Shown: one piece after another, positions 7,686 through 16,517 of the stretch
How the letters are laid out: each line of letters begins with the position of its first letter
Position numbering within the stretch: position 1 is the stretch's first letter
NCBI GenBank assembly: GCA_023101505.1
Contig: LVZA01000001.1
Coordinates: 868,001 to 932,000 of the forward strand
Direction: 5' to 3'
From: Pasteurellaceae bacterium Pebbles2
GTDB lineage: Bacteria > Pseudomonadota > Gammaproteobacteria > Enterobacterales > Pasteurellaceae
Length of the DNA: 64,000 bases
Notes under the pieces: model-generated
Seen by the model: only the letters and a program-made list of their open reading frames with translations
Database searches by the model: none
Told to the model about the DNA's origin: nothing
Translations under genes and position numbers: made by a program

Positions 7686-9692
7686 ATGTCAACCAATCAA
7701 TTCTCGTTAAAAGAATTAACTCTCCGAGGAATTTTACTCGGGGCGTTAATTACGGTGGTATTCACCGCATCAAATGTCTATCTAGGGCTGAAAGTGGGGC
7801 TTACTTTTGCTTCATCAATTCCTGCTGCCGTAATCTCAATGGCGGTGCTTAAGTTCTTCAAAGATTCTAATATTCTTGAAAATAATATGGTGCAAACGCA
7901 AGCCTCGTCTGCAGGGACACTTTCTTCAGTGATCTTTGTGTTGCCAGCAATGCTAATGATGGGCTATTGGCAAGGCTTTCCATTTTGGCAAACATTGTTA
8001 ATTTGTATTTCTGGTGGTGTGCTAGGGGTAATTTTCACCGTGCCGTTGCGAAATGCAATGGTGGTCAAAAGCGATTTGCCTTACCCTGAGGGCGTGGCGG
8101 CAGCTGAAATTTTGAAAGCAGGTAATCACGATTCAGGCGAAAGCGGTATTAAAGAAATTGCTGCAGGTGGCGTAATCGCTGCTATCGTCGGTTTTGCGAC
8201 AAACGGTTTACGAGTGATCGCAGATGGTGCAAGCCTTTGGTTTAAAGGTGGTAATGCGATTTTCCAAGTGCCAATGGGCTTTTCATTTGCCTTACTCGGC
8301 GCAGGTTATTTAGTCGGAATGGTCGGCGGTATCGCAATTTTACTTGGCATTTTCTTCACTTGGGGAATTGCCGTGCCGTATTTTACGGCAAGTTCGCCAA
8401 TGCCTGCCGATGCGGATATGGTGGGTTATGCCTTAAGCATTTGGAAAAATAAAGTGCGTTTTATTGGCGTTGGTACAATCGGCATTGCCGCTATTTGGAC
8501 ATTATTAGTATTAATGAAACCAATGGCGCAAGGTATGGCACAATCTTTCCGTGCGTTAAAAGATCCAAACTCACAAAAAAATAACCGCACTTCGCAAGAT
8601 TTATCGCCGAAAACAATGATTTACACATCGCTTGCAAGCATTGTGTTAATTGTATTAGCGCTATACAGCTTCTTACAACCCGTGGGAATTGAAGCCAGCA
8701 CGGCGATTATTTTGATTGCTATTTGTACGATTTTAGCATTTGTAATTGGCTTTTTCGTGGCAGCAGCTTGCGGATATATGGCAGGCTTAGTTGGTTCATC
8801 ATCAAGCCCAATTTCTGGAATCGGGATTATTTCAGTGGTAACAACCTCGCTTGTTTTAATGCTCATCGGTACTTCAACAGGCTTGCTTGATACCGCAGAA
8901 GGTCAGAAATTTTTAACCGCACTTACACTATTCACTGGCTCTATTGTGATTTGTATCGCCGCTATTTCTAACGATAACTTGCAAGACTTAAAAACGGGTT
9001 ATTTGGTGGAAGCTACCCCTTGGCGTCAACAATTTGCCTTAATCGTCGGGGTTATTGTTGGGGCATTGGTCATTGCGCCTGTGTTAGAAATTCTTTATCA
9101 CGCTTATGGTTTCGCTGGGGCAATGCCACGAGAAACAATGGACGCAAGCCAAGCCTTGTCAGCACCTCAAGCTACCTTGATGATGACTATTGCCAACGGG
9201 ATTTTCTCGCATAATTTGGAATGGGATTATATTTTCTTCGGTATTGGTTTTGGTGTTGTGCTCATTATTATTGATGCTATTTTGAAGAAATCCTCTGCCA
9301 ACCGCTTTGCCTTGCCTGCGCTGGCGGTGGGAATGGGGATTTATCTCCCACCTGTAGTGAATATGCCTATCGTCATCGGTGCAATTTTGGCGTGGTTAGT
9401 CAATCGCCATTTAGAAAATTACGCCAAACGCACAGGTAAAAATGCTGCTGAAATGAAGAAAAAAGCGGAACGTTTTGGTACATTATTCGCTGCAGGGTTA
9501 ATTGTGGGCGAAAGTTTAATCGGTGTGTTACTTGCCTTTATTATCGCAGGCTCAGTAACTTCTGGTGGTTCTGATGCACCACTTGCTTTAGGTTTAGAAA
9601 ACTGGGAAAGCACCGCTGAAATTCTGGGATTAATGGTCTTCGCAGCAGGGGTAACTACGTTTACACTGCGTGTGTTAAAGGCGAAAAAGTAA
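7686..9692 (+). CDS. OPT-family oligopeptide transporter
   Basis: This 668-residue, highly hydrophobic protein has about 15 membrane segments and belongs to the OPT (oligopeptide transporter) family. The N-terminal LRGILLGALITVVFTASNVY segment and the NGLRVIAD and LPYPEGVAAAE stretches are typical of the bacterial branch. These are proton-coupled carriers of small peptides or metal chelates in the inner membrane; the substrate here is unknown. It appears to be a single-gene unit, with AAAAAGGAT before the ATG and a strong terminator after the stop. Two uptake signals (8584-8594 and near 8924) lie in the reading frame. H. influenzae has a homologue. Confidence 0.9.
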   Translation: MSTNQFSLKELTLRGILLGALITVVFTASNVYLGLKVGLTFASSIPAAVISMAVLKFFKDSNILENNMVQTQASSAGTLSSVIFVLPAMLMMGYWQGFPFWQTLLICISGGVLGVIFTVPLRNAMVVKSDLPYPEGVAAAEILKAGNHDSGESGIKEIAAGGVIAAIVGFATNGLRVIADGASLWFKGGNAIFQVPMGFSFALLGAGYLVGMVGGIAILLGIFFTWGIAVPYFTASSPMPADADMVGYALSIWKNKVRFIGVGTIGIAAIWTLLVLMKPMAQGMAQSFRALKDPNSQKNNRTSQDLSPKTMIYTSLASIVLIVLALYSFLQPVGIEASTAIILIAICTILAFVIGFFVAAACGYMAGLVGSSSSPISGIGIISVVTTSLVLMLIGTSTGLLDTAEGQKFLTALTLFTGSIVICIAAISNDNLQDLKTGYLVEATPWRQQFALIVGVIVGALVIAPVLEILYHAYGFAGAMPRETMDASQALSAPQATLMMTIANGIFSHNLEWDYIFFGIGFGVVLIIIDAILKKSSANRFALPALAVGMGIYLPPVVNMPIVIGAILAWLVNRHLENYAKRTGKNAAEMKKKAERFGTLFAAGLIVGESLIGVLLAFIIAGSVTSGGSDAPLALGLENWESTAEILGLMVFAAGVTTFTLRVLKAKK

Positions 9693-9701
9693 TATAATAC
9701 A

Positions 9702-9728
9702 ACGCTCTCCATTTGAGAGCGTTTTTTA
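9702..9728 (+). terminator. Rho-independent terminator after the OPT gene
   Basis: AACGCTCTC and GAGAGCGTT form a 9-base-pair stem with a 5-base loop, followed directly by a T run. It ends 13 bases before the next gene. Confidence 0.88.
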
Positions 9729-9740
9729 TGGATACTTGAT

Positions 9741-10544
9741 ATGAATTTTCCCCAAATTGATGTAATCGTTCCTTGCTATAATTCGGCGAATACCTTAGAG
9801 CGTGCGGTAAAATCGGTGATAAATCAACCGCACTTAGGGATATTATGGCTCGTTGATGACGGCTCAACAGACAATACGCTCACGCTCGCCAAGCAATTAG
9901 CGCAGACTTACCCTGAGCGTATTCAAGTTGAAGCAATGCCACAAAACGGCGGCGTTGCCAAAGCACGTAATTGGGGCGCATTGCAAAGCACCGCTGAATT
10001 TATTGCTTTTTTAGATGCCGACGATGCCTATGAAAACGATGCATTAATGACTGCTTCTAGCGTATTCCATTTTCGCCCAGACACTTCTCTCGTTCGCCTT
10101 GCTTTAACGCCAGTTAATTTAGCTGAACGTTATGCACAGCACCCCAATTTTGAGCAAGCGTGGCAAGTAATGCGAATGACGTGTGGCGGAAATGTCGTTT
10201 TTCGTCGAGCATTTTTCTTAGCTTGCGGTGGCTTTCCACAACATCAATTATTCAGAACCTTAGGCGGTGAAGACGGTGCTTTAGGCATTGCCACCACCAA
10301 AGTTAGCAATGTCGCCACGCTGTTCCAAGAAGCGGGAGTTTTGCATTATTGCCGAGAGGGAATGCACGCCGAGCGTTTACTCGATGCGCTGTTATTCAAT
10401 AAACAGCCTGAAAATATTACAGAACAAGCGCTTGCGCAGGCGAATGCCGTTACCGATCAAATTTGTGCACAAATAGAACATTTGAAGTGCGGTCTAAATT
10501 CTGTCAATATTGGCATTAATCCTTTAGTTTTAGAAAAAGAATAG
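9741..10544 (+). CDS. Family 2 glycosyltransferase
   Basis: This 267-residue protein has the GT-A fold of family 2 glycosyltransferases: the start DVIVPCYNSANTLERAVKS, the nucleotide-binding VDDGSTDNT near residue 36, and the metal-binding DADDAY near residue 92. Such enzymes transfer a sugar from a nucleotide donor to a glycan or lipid. No other surface-polysaccharide genes are nearby, so acceptor and product are unknown. No membrane segment is visible, so it is probably cytoplasmic or membrane-peripheral. Its stop is 9 bases before trkA, and the two are likely co-transcribed. An uptake signal lies near each end of the gene. Confidence 0.85.
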   Translation: MNFPQIDVIVPCYNSANTLERAVKSVINQPHLGILWLVDDGSTDNTLTLAKQLAQTYPERIQVEAMPQNGGVAKARNWGALQSTAEFIAFLDADDAYENDALMTASSVFHFRPDTSLVRLALTPVNLAERYAQHPNFEQAWQVMRMTCGGNVVFRRAFFLACGGFPQHQLFRTLGGEDGALGIATTKVSNVATLFQEAGVLHYCREGMHAERLLDALLFNKQPENITEQALAQANAVTDQICAQIEHLKCGLNSVNIGINPLVLEKE

Positions 10545-10553
10545 GAAGCAGGC

Positions 10554-11930
10554 GTGAAAATTATTATTCTAGGCGCAGGGCAAGTTGGCACTACGTTGGC
10601 GGCAAATTTAGTAAGCGAAGATAACGACATCACTTTGGTGGATAACGAAGAAACTCGCCTTGAAAATCTGCAAGATAAGCACGATTTGCGTGTGGTAACA
10701 GGCTCTGCTTCGTCGCCACAAACCTTGCGAGAAGCAGGTGCAATGGACGCCGATTTATTAGTTGCCGTAACCAATTCCGATGAAGTGAATATGGTGGCAA
10801 GCCAAATTGCCTACACGCTATTCCACACGCCGACTAAAATCGCTCGAATTAGAAATGCCGAATATTTGCGTGAAAAAGAGAAATTATTTCAGCCCGATGT
10901 TATTCCTATTGACCATATTATTTCGCCTGAAAATTTAGTTACCGAAGACATCATTCGCCTGATTGATTACCCAGGCGCATTGCAAGTGGCGCATTTTGCC
11001 GATAAACAAATCAGCGTAGTAGTATGCAAAGCCTATTACGGTGGCCCTTTGGTCGGCTATGCAATTTCTGCCTTACGTGAACATATGCCCCACATCGACT
11101 GCCGCATTGTGTCGATCTTACGCCAAGATAAAGTCATTCGCCCACAAGCCTCCACCATTATTGAAGCTGGCGATGAAGTTACTTTTATCTGCGCCACCAT
11201 TCACATTAAAGCAGTAATGGCTGAGCTACAACGCTTAGAACGCCCTTACAAACGCATAATGATTGTCGGTGGCGGAAACATTGGCTCGAACGTGGCATTG
11301 CAATTAGAAAATCATTGCACCGTAAAATTAATTGAACGCAACCCCGAACGAGCCACCCAGCTTGCGGAAAAATTATCAAAAACGCTGGTTTTCCACGGCG
11401 ACGCTTCCGATCAAAGTTTACTTTTTGAAGAACAAATCGAAAATATCGACGTATTCATCTCACTCACCAGCGACGACGAAGCCAATATTATGTCGTCCCT
11501 ACTGGCAAAACGCTTGGGCGCAAAAAAAGTAATGGTGCTAATTCAACGAATGGCATACATCAATCTCATTCAAGGTGGCGCAGTCGATATTGCAGTATCG
11601 CCACAACAAGCCACGATTTCAGCCCTGCTCGGACACGTTCGTAAAGGCGACATCATCAATGTAGCCTCGCTACGACACGGCATTGCCGAAGCACTTGAAG
11701 CAGTAATCCACGGTGATGCCGATAGCTCCAATATCATTGGACGAAAAGTCGGCGAACTAAAATTGCCTAACGGCGCATTAATCGGCGCAATTTTGCGTGA
11801 TGACACTGTCATCATCGCCAAAAAAGATGTGGTTATTCAAGAAAACGATCACGTGATCGTCTATCTCGCCGACAAAAAATATGTACCTGAAATCGAAAAA
11901 TTACTGCAACCAACGGCATTTTTTATTTAA
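10554..11930 (+). CDS. trkA: Trk potassium uptake system regulatory subunit TrkA
   Basis: This 458-residue cytoplasmic protein contains two tandem RCK units, each with an NAD-binding Rossmann domain (GAGQVG at residues 7-12; GGGNIG near 238) and a TrkA-C ligand domain. It gates the TrkH/TrkG potassium channel in response to NAD(H) and nucleotides. Translation starts at a GTG (10554) with GGAAG 8 bases upstream. No trkH or trkG is in the window. mscL follows 81 bases later, so two genes of ion and osmotic balance are adjacent, an arrangement common in Gammaproteobacteria. Confidence 0.95.
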   Translation: MKIIILGAGQVGTTLAANLVSEDNDITLVDNEETRLENLQDKHDLRVVTGSASSPQTLREAGAMDADLLVAVTNSDEVNMVASQIAYTLFHTPTKIARIRNAEYLREKEKLFQPDVIPIDHIISPENLVTEDIIRLIDYPGALQVAHFADKQISVVVCKAYYGGPLVGYAISALREHMPHIDCRIVSILRQDKVIRPQASTIIEAGDEVTFICATIHIKAVMAELQRLERPYKRIMIVGGGNIGSNVALQLENHCTVKLIERNPERATQLAEKLSKTLVFHGDASDQSLLFEEQIENIDVFISLTSDDEANIMSSLLAKRLGAKKVMVLIQRMAYINLIQGGAVDIAVSPQQATISALLGHVRKGDIINVASLRHGIAEALEAVIHGDADSSNIIGRKVGELKLPNGALIGAILRDDTVIIAKKDVVIQENDHVIVYLADKKYVPEIEKLLQPTAFFI

Positions 11931-12011
11931 ATAACCATAAAAAACTATACAAAATGACCAAAATTTATATAATACGCACTCTTATTTAATCAAACTTAAA
12001 AGGGAAAGTTT

Positions 12012-12398
12012 ATGAGCTTTATGAAAGAATTTCGCGAATTCGCGATGCGTGGTAATGTTGTTGATATGGCTGTCGGTGTGATCATCGGTGGTGCATTCGG
12101 TAAAATTGTAAGTTCATTAGTCGCTGACGTGGTGATGCCTGTATTAGGCGTTTTCACTGGTGGCGTAGATTTCAAAGATCTAAAATGGGTATTAGCAGAA
12201 AAAGTGGGCGAAACCCCTGAAGTTGCAGTAAATTACGGCGTATTCATTCAAAACATTTTCGATTTCATCATTGTTGCTTTTGCTATTTTTATGATGGTAA
12301 AAGGTATCAACAAATTGAAAAAACCAGCAGTGGAAGAGCCAAAAGGTCCAACTCAAGAAGAGTTACTTGCTGAAATCCGTGATTTATTGAAAAAATAA
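12012..12398 (+). CDS. mscL: Large-conductance mechanosensitive channel MscL
   Basis: This 128-residue inner-membrane channel opens under membrane tension to release solutes during hypo-osmotic shock. The start [20 protein letters not shown] is characteristic: an amphipathic N-terminal helix, then the pore-lining TM1 ([17 protein letters not shown]), a periplasmic loop, TM2 ([16 protein letters not shown]) and a charged C-terminal bundle. Length matches the family. It has AAAAGGGA before the ATG, a TATAAT box at 11968-11973 and its own terminator, so it can be transcribed independently of trkA. Confidence 0.97.
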   Translation: MSFMKEFREFAMRGNVVDMAVGVIIGGAFGKIVSSLVADVVMPVLGVFTGGVDFKDLKWVLAEKVGETPEVAVNYGVFIQNIFDFIIVAFAIFMMVKGINKLKKPAVEEPKGPTQEELLAEIRDLLKK

Positions 12399-12417
12399 AT
12401 TAGCATAAGAATATTAA

Positions 12418-12450
12418 AAAGCCCTGAAGTTTACGCTTCAGGGCTTTTGT
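12418..12450 (+). terminator. Rho-independent terminator after mscL
   Basis: AAGCCCTGAAG and CTTCAGGGCTT form an 11-base-pair stem with a 6-base loop and a following T-rich run. The A-rich left flank would also support termination of rsmB transcription from the other side. Confidence 0.9.
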
Positions 12451-12470
12451 TTTGAGAAAAATTAACGTTT

Positions 12471-13913
12471 TTAACCGCACTTTTTGAGTTTGGCATAATA
12501 AAAACCGTCGCCGCCGTCAATTTGTGGGAAAAATTGATGCCCAACTGCGGTGTTATTTTCCGTAGTTTTAAAAGGCAGATCCACTAATTTAGCATCGGCA
12601 TTTTCCGCTAAAAAACGCTCAATTTGTTGGCTGTTTTCTTCAGGCAACACCGAACAAGTGGCATAAAGCAACACGCCATTCGGCTTAAGTTTCGCCCACA
12701 AGGCTTGCAAAATTTGGCGTTGTAGCTGAACTAATTGCTCAATATCGCTTTCTTGGCGCAACCATTTGATGTCTGGGTGGCGGCGAATAACACCTGTGGC
12801 AGAACAAGGTGCATCAAGCAAAATTCGGTCAAATTGCACCGCAGTTTTGCTGTCCTTTTTAGCAAAAATAAACTCCGCCACTTGCGGCAACCACTGTTCA
12901 GGCTGGCTTGCATCACCACAAATCACGCAGGCTTGCTGATTTAAACGAGCTAAATTTTCACTCACTCGTTTTAAGCGACTTTCTTCCACATCTAACGCCA
13001 CCACTTTGGCTTGCGGCGCTAATTCCAAAATATGTGTGGTTTTTCCACCTGGGGCGGCACACGCATCTAAAATTAATTCGCCATTTTGCGCTTCGAGCAA
13101 AAGTGCCGACCATTGTGCGTGTACGTCTTGCACCGTCAACCAACCTGTTGAAAAATTTGGTAAATTTTGCACCGCAGTTGGATTTTCTAAACGTAAAGCG
13201 TGTGGATTTTCGTGCGTGAATGCATTAATTTCACTTTCCGCCAATAACAACTGGCGGTAATTCGCCGTGCTGCAATGCTGTTGATTTACTCGAATCCACA
13301 TCGGCGGTTTTTGATTATTCGCTTCGATAATTTCACGCCAATTTGGATAGGCTTGTTTCAGCTTATTCACCAACCATTCTGGGTGATTGGTTTGCCAATG
13401 TTTATCCACAACGGCTAAAATTTCGTCTTGCTCACGCAGAAAACGGCGCAACACGCCATTCAACAGCCCTCGAAAACTGTCGCTTTTCACTTCCGCACAA
13501 GCATTCACCACTTCATTAATCGCTGCGTGTGCTGGCACTCGGGTGTATAACATTTGGTACAAGCCCACCAGCAACAAGCAATGCACAATGCGAGTTTTGC
13601 CCTTAAGTGGTTTATCGACCAATCGGCGGATAATCCATTCCAGTCGAGGCAATACACGGCATATGCCAAAGCAAATTTCTTGCAAAAGCGGTAAATCTTG
13701 CGCCTTAACTTGATGTTGCGCTTCGGGCAATAATGCCGATAAAGATTTGCCTTGATCGAGCACCTGCAAAATGATCTGCGCCGCCACAGCACGCACCGAT
13801 TGCACTCGGCTTACCGTATTTTTCGGCGTACGCTCTGATTTTTTCGCAGAAAGTGCGGTGTGTTTTTTAAGCTTTTTTTGCACCGCAGTTTTGGATTTGA
13901 TTACACCATTCAT
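12471..13913 (-). CDS. rsmB: 16S rRNA m5C967 methyltransferase RsmB
   Basis: This 480-residue protein has an N-terminal NusB-like RNA-binding domain (about 40-175) and a C-terminal SAM-dependent RNA methyltransferase domain with [10 protein letters not shown] near residue 288 and the catalytic DAPCSATG and YATCSV motifs carrying both cysteines. It methylates C967 of 16S rRNA. Its ATG overlaps the fmt stop (ATGA), so it is translationally coupled to fmt. Compared with E. coli RsmB (about 429 residues) it has a basic extension of about 40 residues before [11 protein letters not shown]; part of that extension is encoded by an uptake signal and a near-match in opposite orientations. Confidence 0.95.
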   Translation of the reverse strand: MNGVIKSKTAVQKKLKKHTALSAKKSERTPKNTVSRVQSVRAVAAQIILQVLDQGKSLSALLPEAQHQVKAQDLPLLQEICFGICRVLPRLEWIIRRLVDKPLKGKTRIVHCLLLVGLYQMLYTRVPAHAAINEVVNACAEVKSDSFRGLLNGVLRRFLREQDEILAVVDKHWQTNHPEWLVNKLKQAYPNWREIIEANNQKPPMWIRVNQQHCSTANYRQLLLAESEINAFTHENPHALRLENPTAVQNLPNFSTGWLTVQDVHAQWSALLLEAQNGELILDACAAPGGKTTHILELAPQAKVVALDVEESRLKRVSENLARLNQQACVICGDASQPEQWLPQVAEFIFAKKDSKTAVQFDRILLDAPCSATGVIRRHPDIKWLRQESDIEQLVQLQRQILQALWAKLKPNGVLLYATCSVLPEENSQQIERFLAENADAKLVDLPFKTTENNTAVGHQFFPQIDGGDGFYYAKLKKCG

Positions 13914-14860
13914 AGCACCGCTCCCACCTTAAACCAATCAGCACGACCGTTTAAGAAATCTTGCACGCTCATTGGCTTTTTGCCTTGCGGTTGAAGTTGC
14001 GTGATATTCAACACACCACCAGCCGTGGCAATTTGTAAGCCTTTTTTATCAAATGCTAACACTGTGCCAGCGGTTTTGTTTTGATGCGGCAACACATCAG
14101 CTTGATACACCTTAATGCGTTCTTCCGCACCATTCACTTGTACCGTTAAAAATGCCACAGGCGCAGGGTTGAACGCACGAATATTGCGCTCTAGCTGCTC
14201 GGCACTCAATGCCCAATTTAGTTGCGCTTCTTCTTTGCTCAATTTATCGGCGTAATTACTTTGGCTATCGTCTTGCACTTCAAGTTTAAACGTGCCGTCT
14301 TCCAAATGATTTAACACATCAATCAACGCAGGTGGCGCAAGCTCCGCCAATTTATGATACAAACTTGCCGACGTTTCAGTTGGCGTAATATCGCAATAAA
14401 CTTTGTGCAACATATCGCCTGTGTCCAACCCCTCGTTCATCTGCATAATGGTTACGCCCGTTTGCGTGTCGCCAGCCCAGATCGCACGCTGAATTGGCGC
14501 AGCACCACGCCAACGCGGCAAAATCGAACCGTGTACATTCAAGCAGCCTAGACGTGGCGTTTCCAGCACGACTTTTGGCAAAATCAAGCCATACGCCACC
14601 ACCACCATTACATCAGCATTCAAGCTCGCTAATTCCGCTTGCGCCTCTGCGTTGCGTAATGATTTTGGTTGAAAAACAGGCAAGTTGTGCTGCTCCGCCA
14701 GCTGTTTTACTGGGCTGGCTTGCAATTTTTTGCCTCGTCCTGCAGGTTTGTCAGGCTGGGTATAAACTGCAATCACATTGTGTTCAGAATTGAGTAAGGC
14801 TTGTAGATGTTGAGCGGCAAAATCGGGCGTGCCAGCGAAGATAATATTGAGTTTTTTCAT
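13910..14860 (-). CDS. fmt: Methionyl-tRNA formyltransferase
   Basis: This 316-residue enzyme transfers the formyl group from 10-formyl-tetrahydrofolate to initiator Met-tRNA. The N-terminal domain begins [16 protein letters not shown]. The catalytic signature is present as [16 protein letters not shown] (Asn replaced by Val-His context at NVHGS, residues near 108-112) with the tRNA-loop segment [12 protein letters not shown]. The C-terminal OB-fold domain starts near residue 205. It is the middle gene of def-fmt-rsmB, 75 bases after def and overlapping rsmB by 4 bases. Length is normal. Confidence 0.96.
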   Translation of the reverse strand: MKKLNIIFAGTPDFAAQHLQALLNSEHNVIAVYTQPDKPAGRGKKLQASPVKQLAEQHNLPVFQPKSLRNAEAQAELASLNADVMVVVAYGLILPKVVLETPRLGCLNVHGSILPRWRGAAPIQRAIWAGDTQTGVTIMQMNEGLDTGDMLHKVYCDITPTETSASLYHKLAELAPPALIDVLNHLEDGTFKLEVQDDSQSNYADKLSKEEAQLNWALSAEQLERNIRAFNPAPVAFLTVQVNGAEERIKVYQADVLPHQNKTAGTVLAFDKKGLQIATAGGVLNITQLQPQGKKPMSVQDFLNGRADWFKVGAVL

Positions 14861-14935
14861 AATAAAGTTCTGCGTTAAAAGTGTTTATAGTGAGAACAAT
14901 AAAACCGCAAAAGTGCGGTCTTATTTTAGAACGTT

Positions 14936-15451
14936 TTAGGCTTTATGGCGTGCCATTTGTTTTTGCATTTTCACCAATTTTTCTTTGATGCGATTGCGTT
15001 TGAGCGGCGATAAATAATCCACAAACATCACACCATTTAAGTGGTCAATTTCGTGCTGAATACAAATTGCCAACAAACCGTCTGCGCTCAAAGTGAACTC
15101 TTCGCCCTGACGATTTAAGGCTTTCACCGTTACTTTTTCTTTGCGTGGCACTAAACCACGAAAACCAGGCACAGACAAACAACCTTCTTCAATGCCTGTT
15201 TCGCCTGAACTTTCGATGATTTCAGGGTTAATCAACACGATTTGGTTTGTTTTGTCGCCCTCAATGTCCATTGTAATTACACGCTGATGCACGTTGACTT
15301 GCGTTGCCGCTAAGCCAATGCCCTCGTGTTCATACATCGTATCGAACATATCGTCGATAAAAGTTTGTAATTCTTGATTAAATTCCGTTACAGGCTGAGC
15401 GATTGTGCGTAATTGCTCGTCGGGGTAAATTAAAACGTCTAATAAGCTCAT
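14936..15451 (-). CDS. def: Peptide deformylase
   Basis: This 171-residue metalloenzyme removes the N-formyl group from new proteins. All three family motifs are present: GIGLAATQ (about residues 45-52), EGCLS (about 90) and QHEIDH (about 132-137), which supply the cysteine and two histidines that bind iron. It is the first gene of the def-fmt-rsmB operon, which pairs formylation with deformylation. A paired uptake-signal hairpin about 75 bases upstream separates it from pnuC. Confidence 0.97.
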   Translation of the reverse strand: MSLLDVLIYPDEQLRTIAQPVTEFNQELQTFIDDMFDTMYEHEGIGLAATQVNVHQRVITMDIEGDKTNQIVLINPEIIESSGETGIEEGCLSVPGFRGLVPRKEKVTVKALNRQGEEFTLSADGLLAICIQHEIDHLNGVMFVDYLSPLKRNRIKEKLVKMQKQMARHKA

Positions 15452-15525
15452 AAGTTTTGTCTAGTTCATCTTAAAAATTTGCCACTTAGTTTAACAGATT
15501 TTTACTGAAAATCAGCGAAAAATAA

Positions 15526-15565
15526 ACCGCACTTTTGCTATTTGCTGAAAAGTGCGGTGCTTTTT
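15526..15565. terminator. Paired uptake-signal terminator between pnuC and def
   Basis: ACCGCACTTTT (15526-15536) and AAAAGTGCGGT (15548-15558) form an 11-base-pair stem with an 11-base loop. For pnuC, read leftwards, T bases follow the stem only weakly; the run of T lies on the right side (15561-15567). Confidence 0.6.
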
Positions 15566-15593
15566 TTAACAGTTTTCGACGAAAACTCGCGGT

Positions 15594-16322
15594 TTATGCC
15601 ACAACTTGATGGCGTTTTACCAATTTCGTCCAGTTGACGTAACCATAAATTGAGTTACACAAATACATCATATACATCACCATTAACGGCAAGCTCGTTT
15701 CGCCCGTACGGAAATACATTCCCACCCACAGCGAAATCGTTAGCACATTCACGATAATCCACAACGCCCACTGCTCACGATAACGCAACATCATCAACAC
15801 TTGTGCCACCAACGAAATCACCACGGTTGCGCCGTCTAATTCTGGGAAAGCGCTTTCTAATTTTTGCAACCAGTGAATATAAGCATAAGTGCCGACCAGC
15901 ACCAATACGCCAACGCCCAGCCATTGTTTAGCGGTTAAGGCTTTGGCGATAACTTCTTCCACGCCCGCTTGGTTTACGGTGTTTTCGCTGGTCATATTTT
16001 TGCGCCACATATAAAAACCGATAAATTGCACGGGCACATAAACGAATAAATTAAGCTGCATTTCGCCATATAATTCAAAGGTATAAGATGTGTAAGCATA
16101 AAGCGACACACTGATTAAACCGAAAAAATAATTACTAATTTTTCCTTTGCCCACAAAAACAACGCATAAAATGCCTGTAATCGCAGCGATGGTTGCTATC
16201 CAACCGTCGGGTTCATAAGCAAAAATTGCCAGTTGGATCAGCAAGAAAAAAATCAACCAAGCGGCTTCAAACTTCGTCCAACCGCCGAAAAATTCGTCTT
16301 TTAATTTTTGTGTTAAGCTCAT
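15594..16322 (-). CDS. pnuC: Nicotinamide riboside transporter PnuC
   Basis: This 242-residue inner-membrane protein has 6-8 hydrophobic helices and the PnuC family features: the tryptophan-rich WRKNMTSENT/YMWRK region and the C-terminal NSIYGYVNW segment. PnuC carries nicotinamide riboside by facilitated diffusion. Pasteurellaceae of the Haemophilus type cannot make NAD de novo and depend on this uptake (V factor), so the gene is often important in this group. It appears to be a single-gene unit. No riboswitch or convincing NadR box was found in the 195-base upstream region shared with rapA. Confidence 0.92.
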   Translation of the reverse strand: MSLTQKLKDEFFGGWTKFEAAWLIFFLLIQLAIFAYEPDGWIATIAAITGILCVVFVGKGKISNYFFGLISVSLYAYTSYTFELYGEMQLNLFVYVPVQFIGFYMWRKNMTSENTVNQAGVEEVIAKALTAKQWLGVGVLVLVGTYAYIHWLQKLESAFPELDGATVVISLVAQVLMMLRYREQWALWIIVNVLTISLWVGMYFRTGETSLPLMVMYMMYLCNSIYGYVNWTKLVKRHQVVA

Positions 16323-16517
16323 AATAACCTCAGATTTATGAAAATTTGTTTAAATCTTACACCTAACGATTTTTAAATCAAGTATAAATTACATAATTAA
16401 TGAAACTTAAATTAAAATCAATTAAAATTGTAAAGTATTCTATACATAAATTTCAGTTTCATTTTGCCTTGATCTTGCGTAAAATACGCTACTTTTTTAA
16501 GGCAAGAGGGGAAAATA
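16323..16517. promoter_or_regulatory. Divergent pnuC/rapA promoter region
   Basis: An AT-rich 195-base gap. On the rapA side, TTTCAT and TAAAAT, 17 bases apart, form a plausible sigma-70 promoter, and a small dyad GCGTA-AAA-TACGC (16477-16489) overlaps the -10 box. The pnuC side shows no clear promoter. Confidence 0.4.

Noticed and set aside
12735-13713. Several open frames of 60-108 codons on the plus strand opposite rsmB
   Set aside because: They lack ribosome-binding sites and family features, overlap one another, and mirror codon bias of the well-supported rsmB gene.
16323-16517. A riboswitch or NadR box controlling pnuC
   Set aside because: No structured element or TGTTTA/TAAACA pair was convincing in this AT-rich gap.
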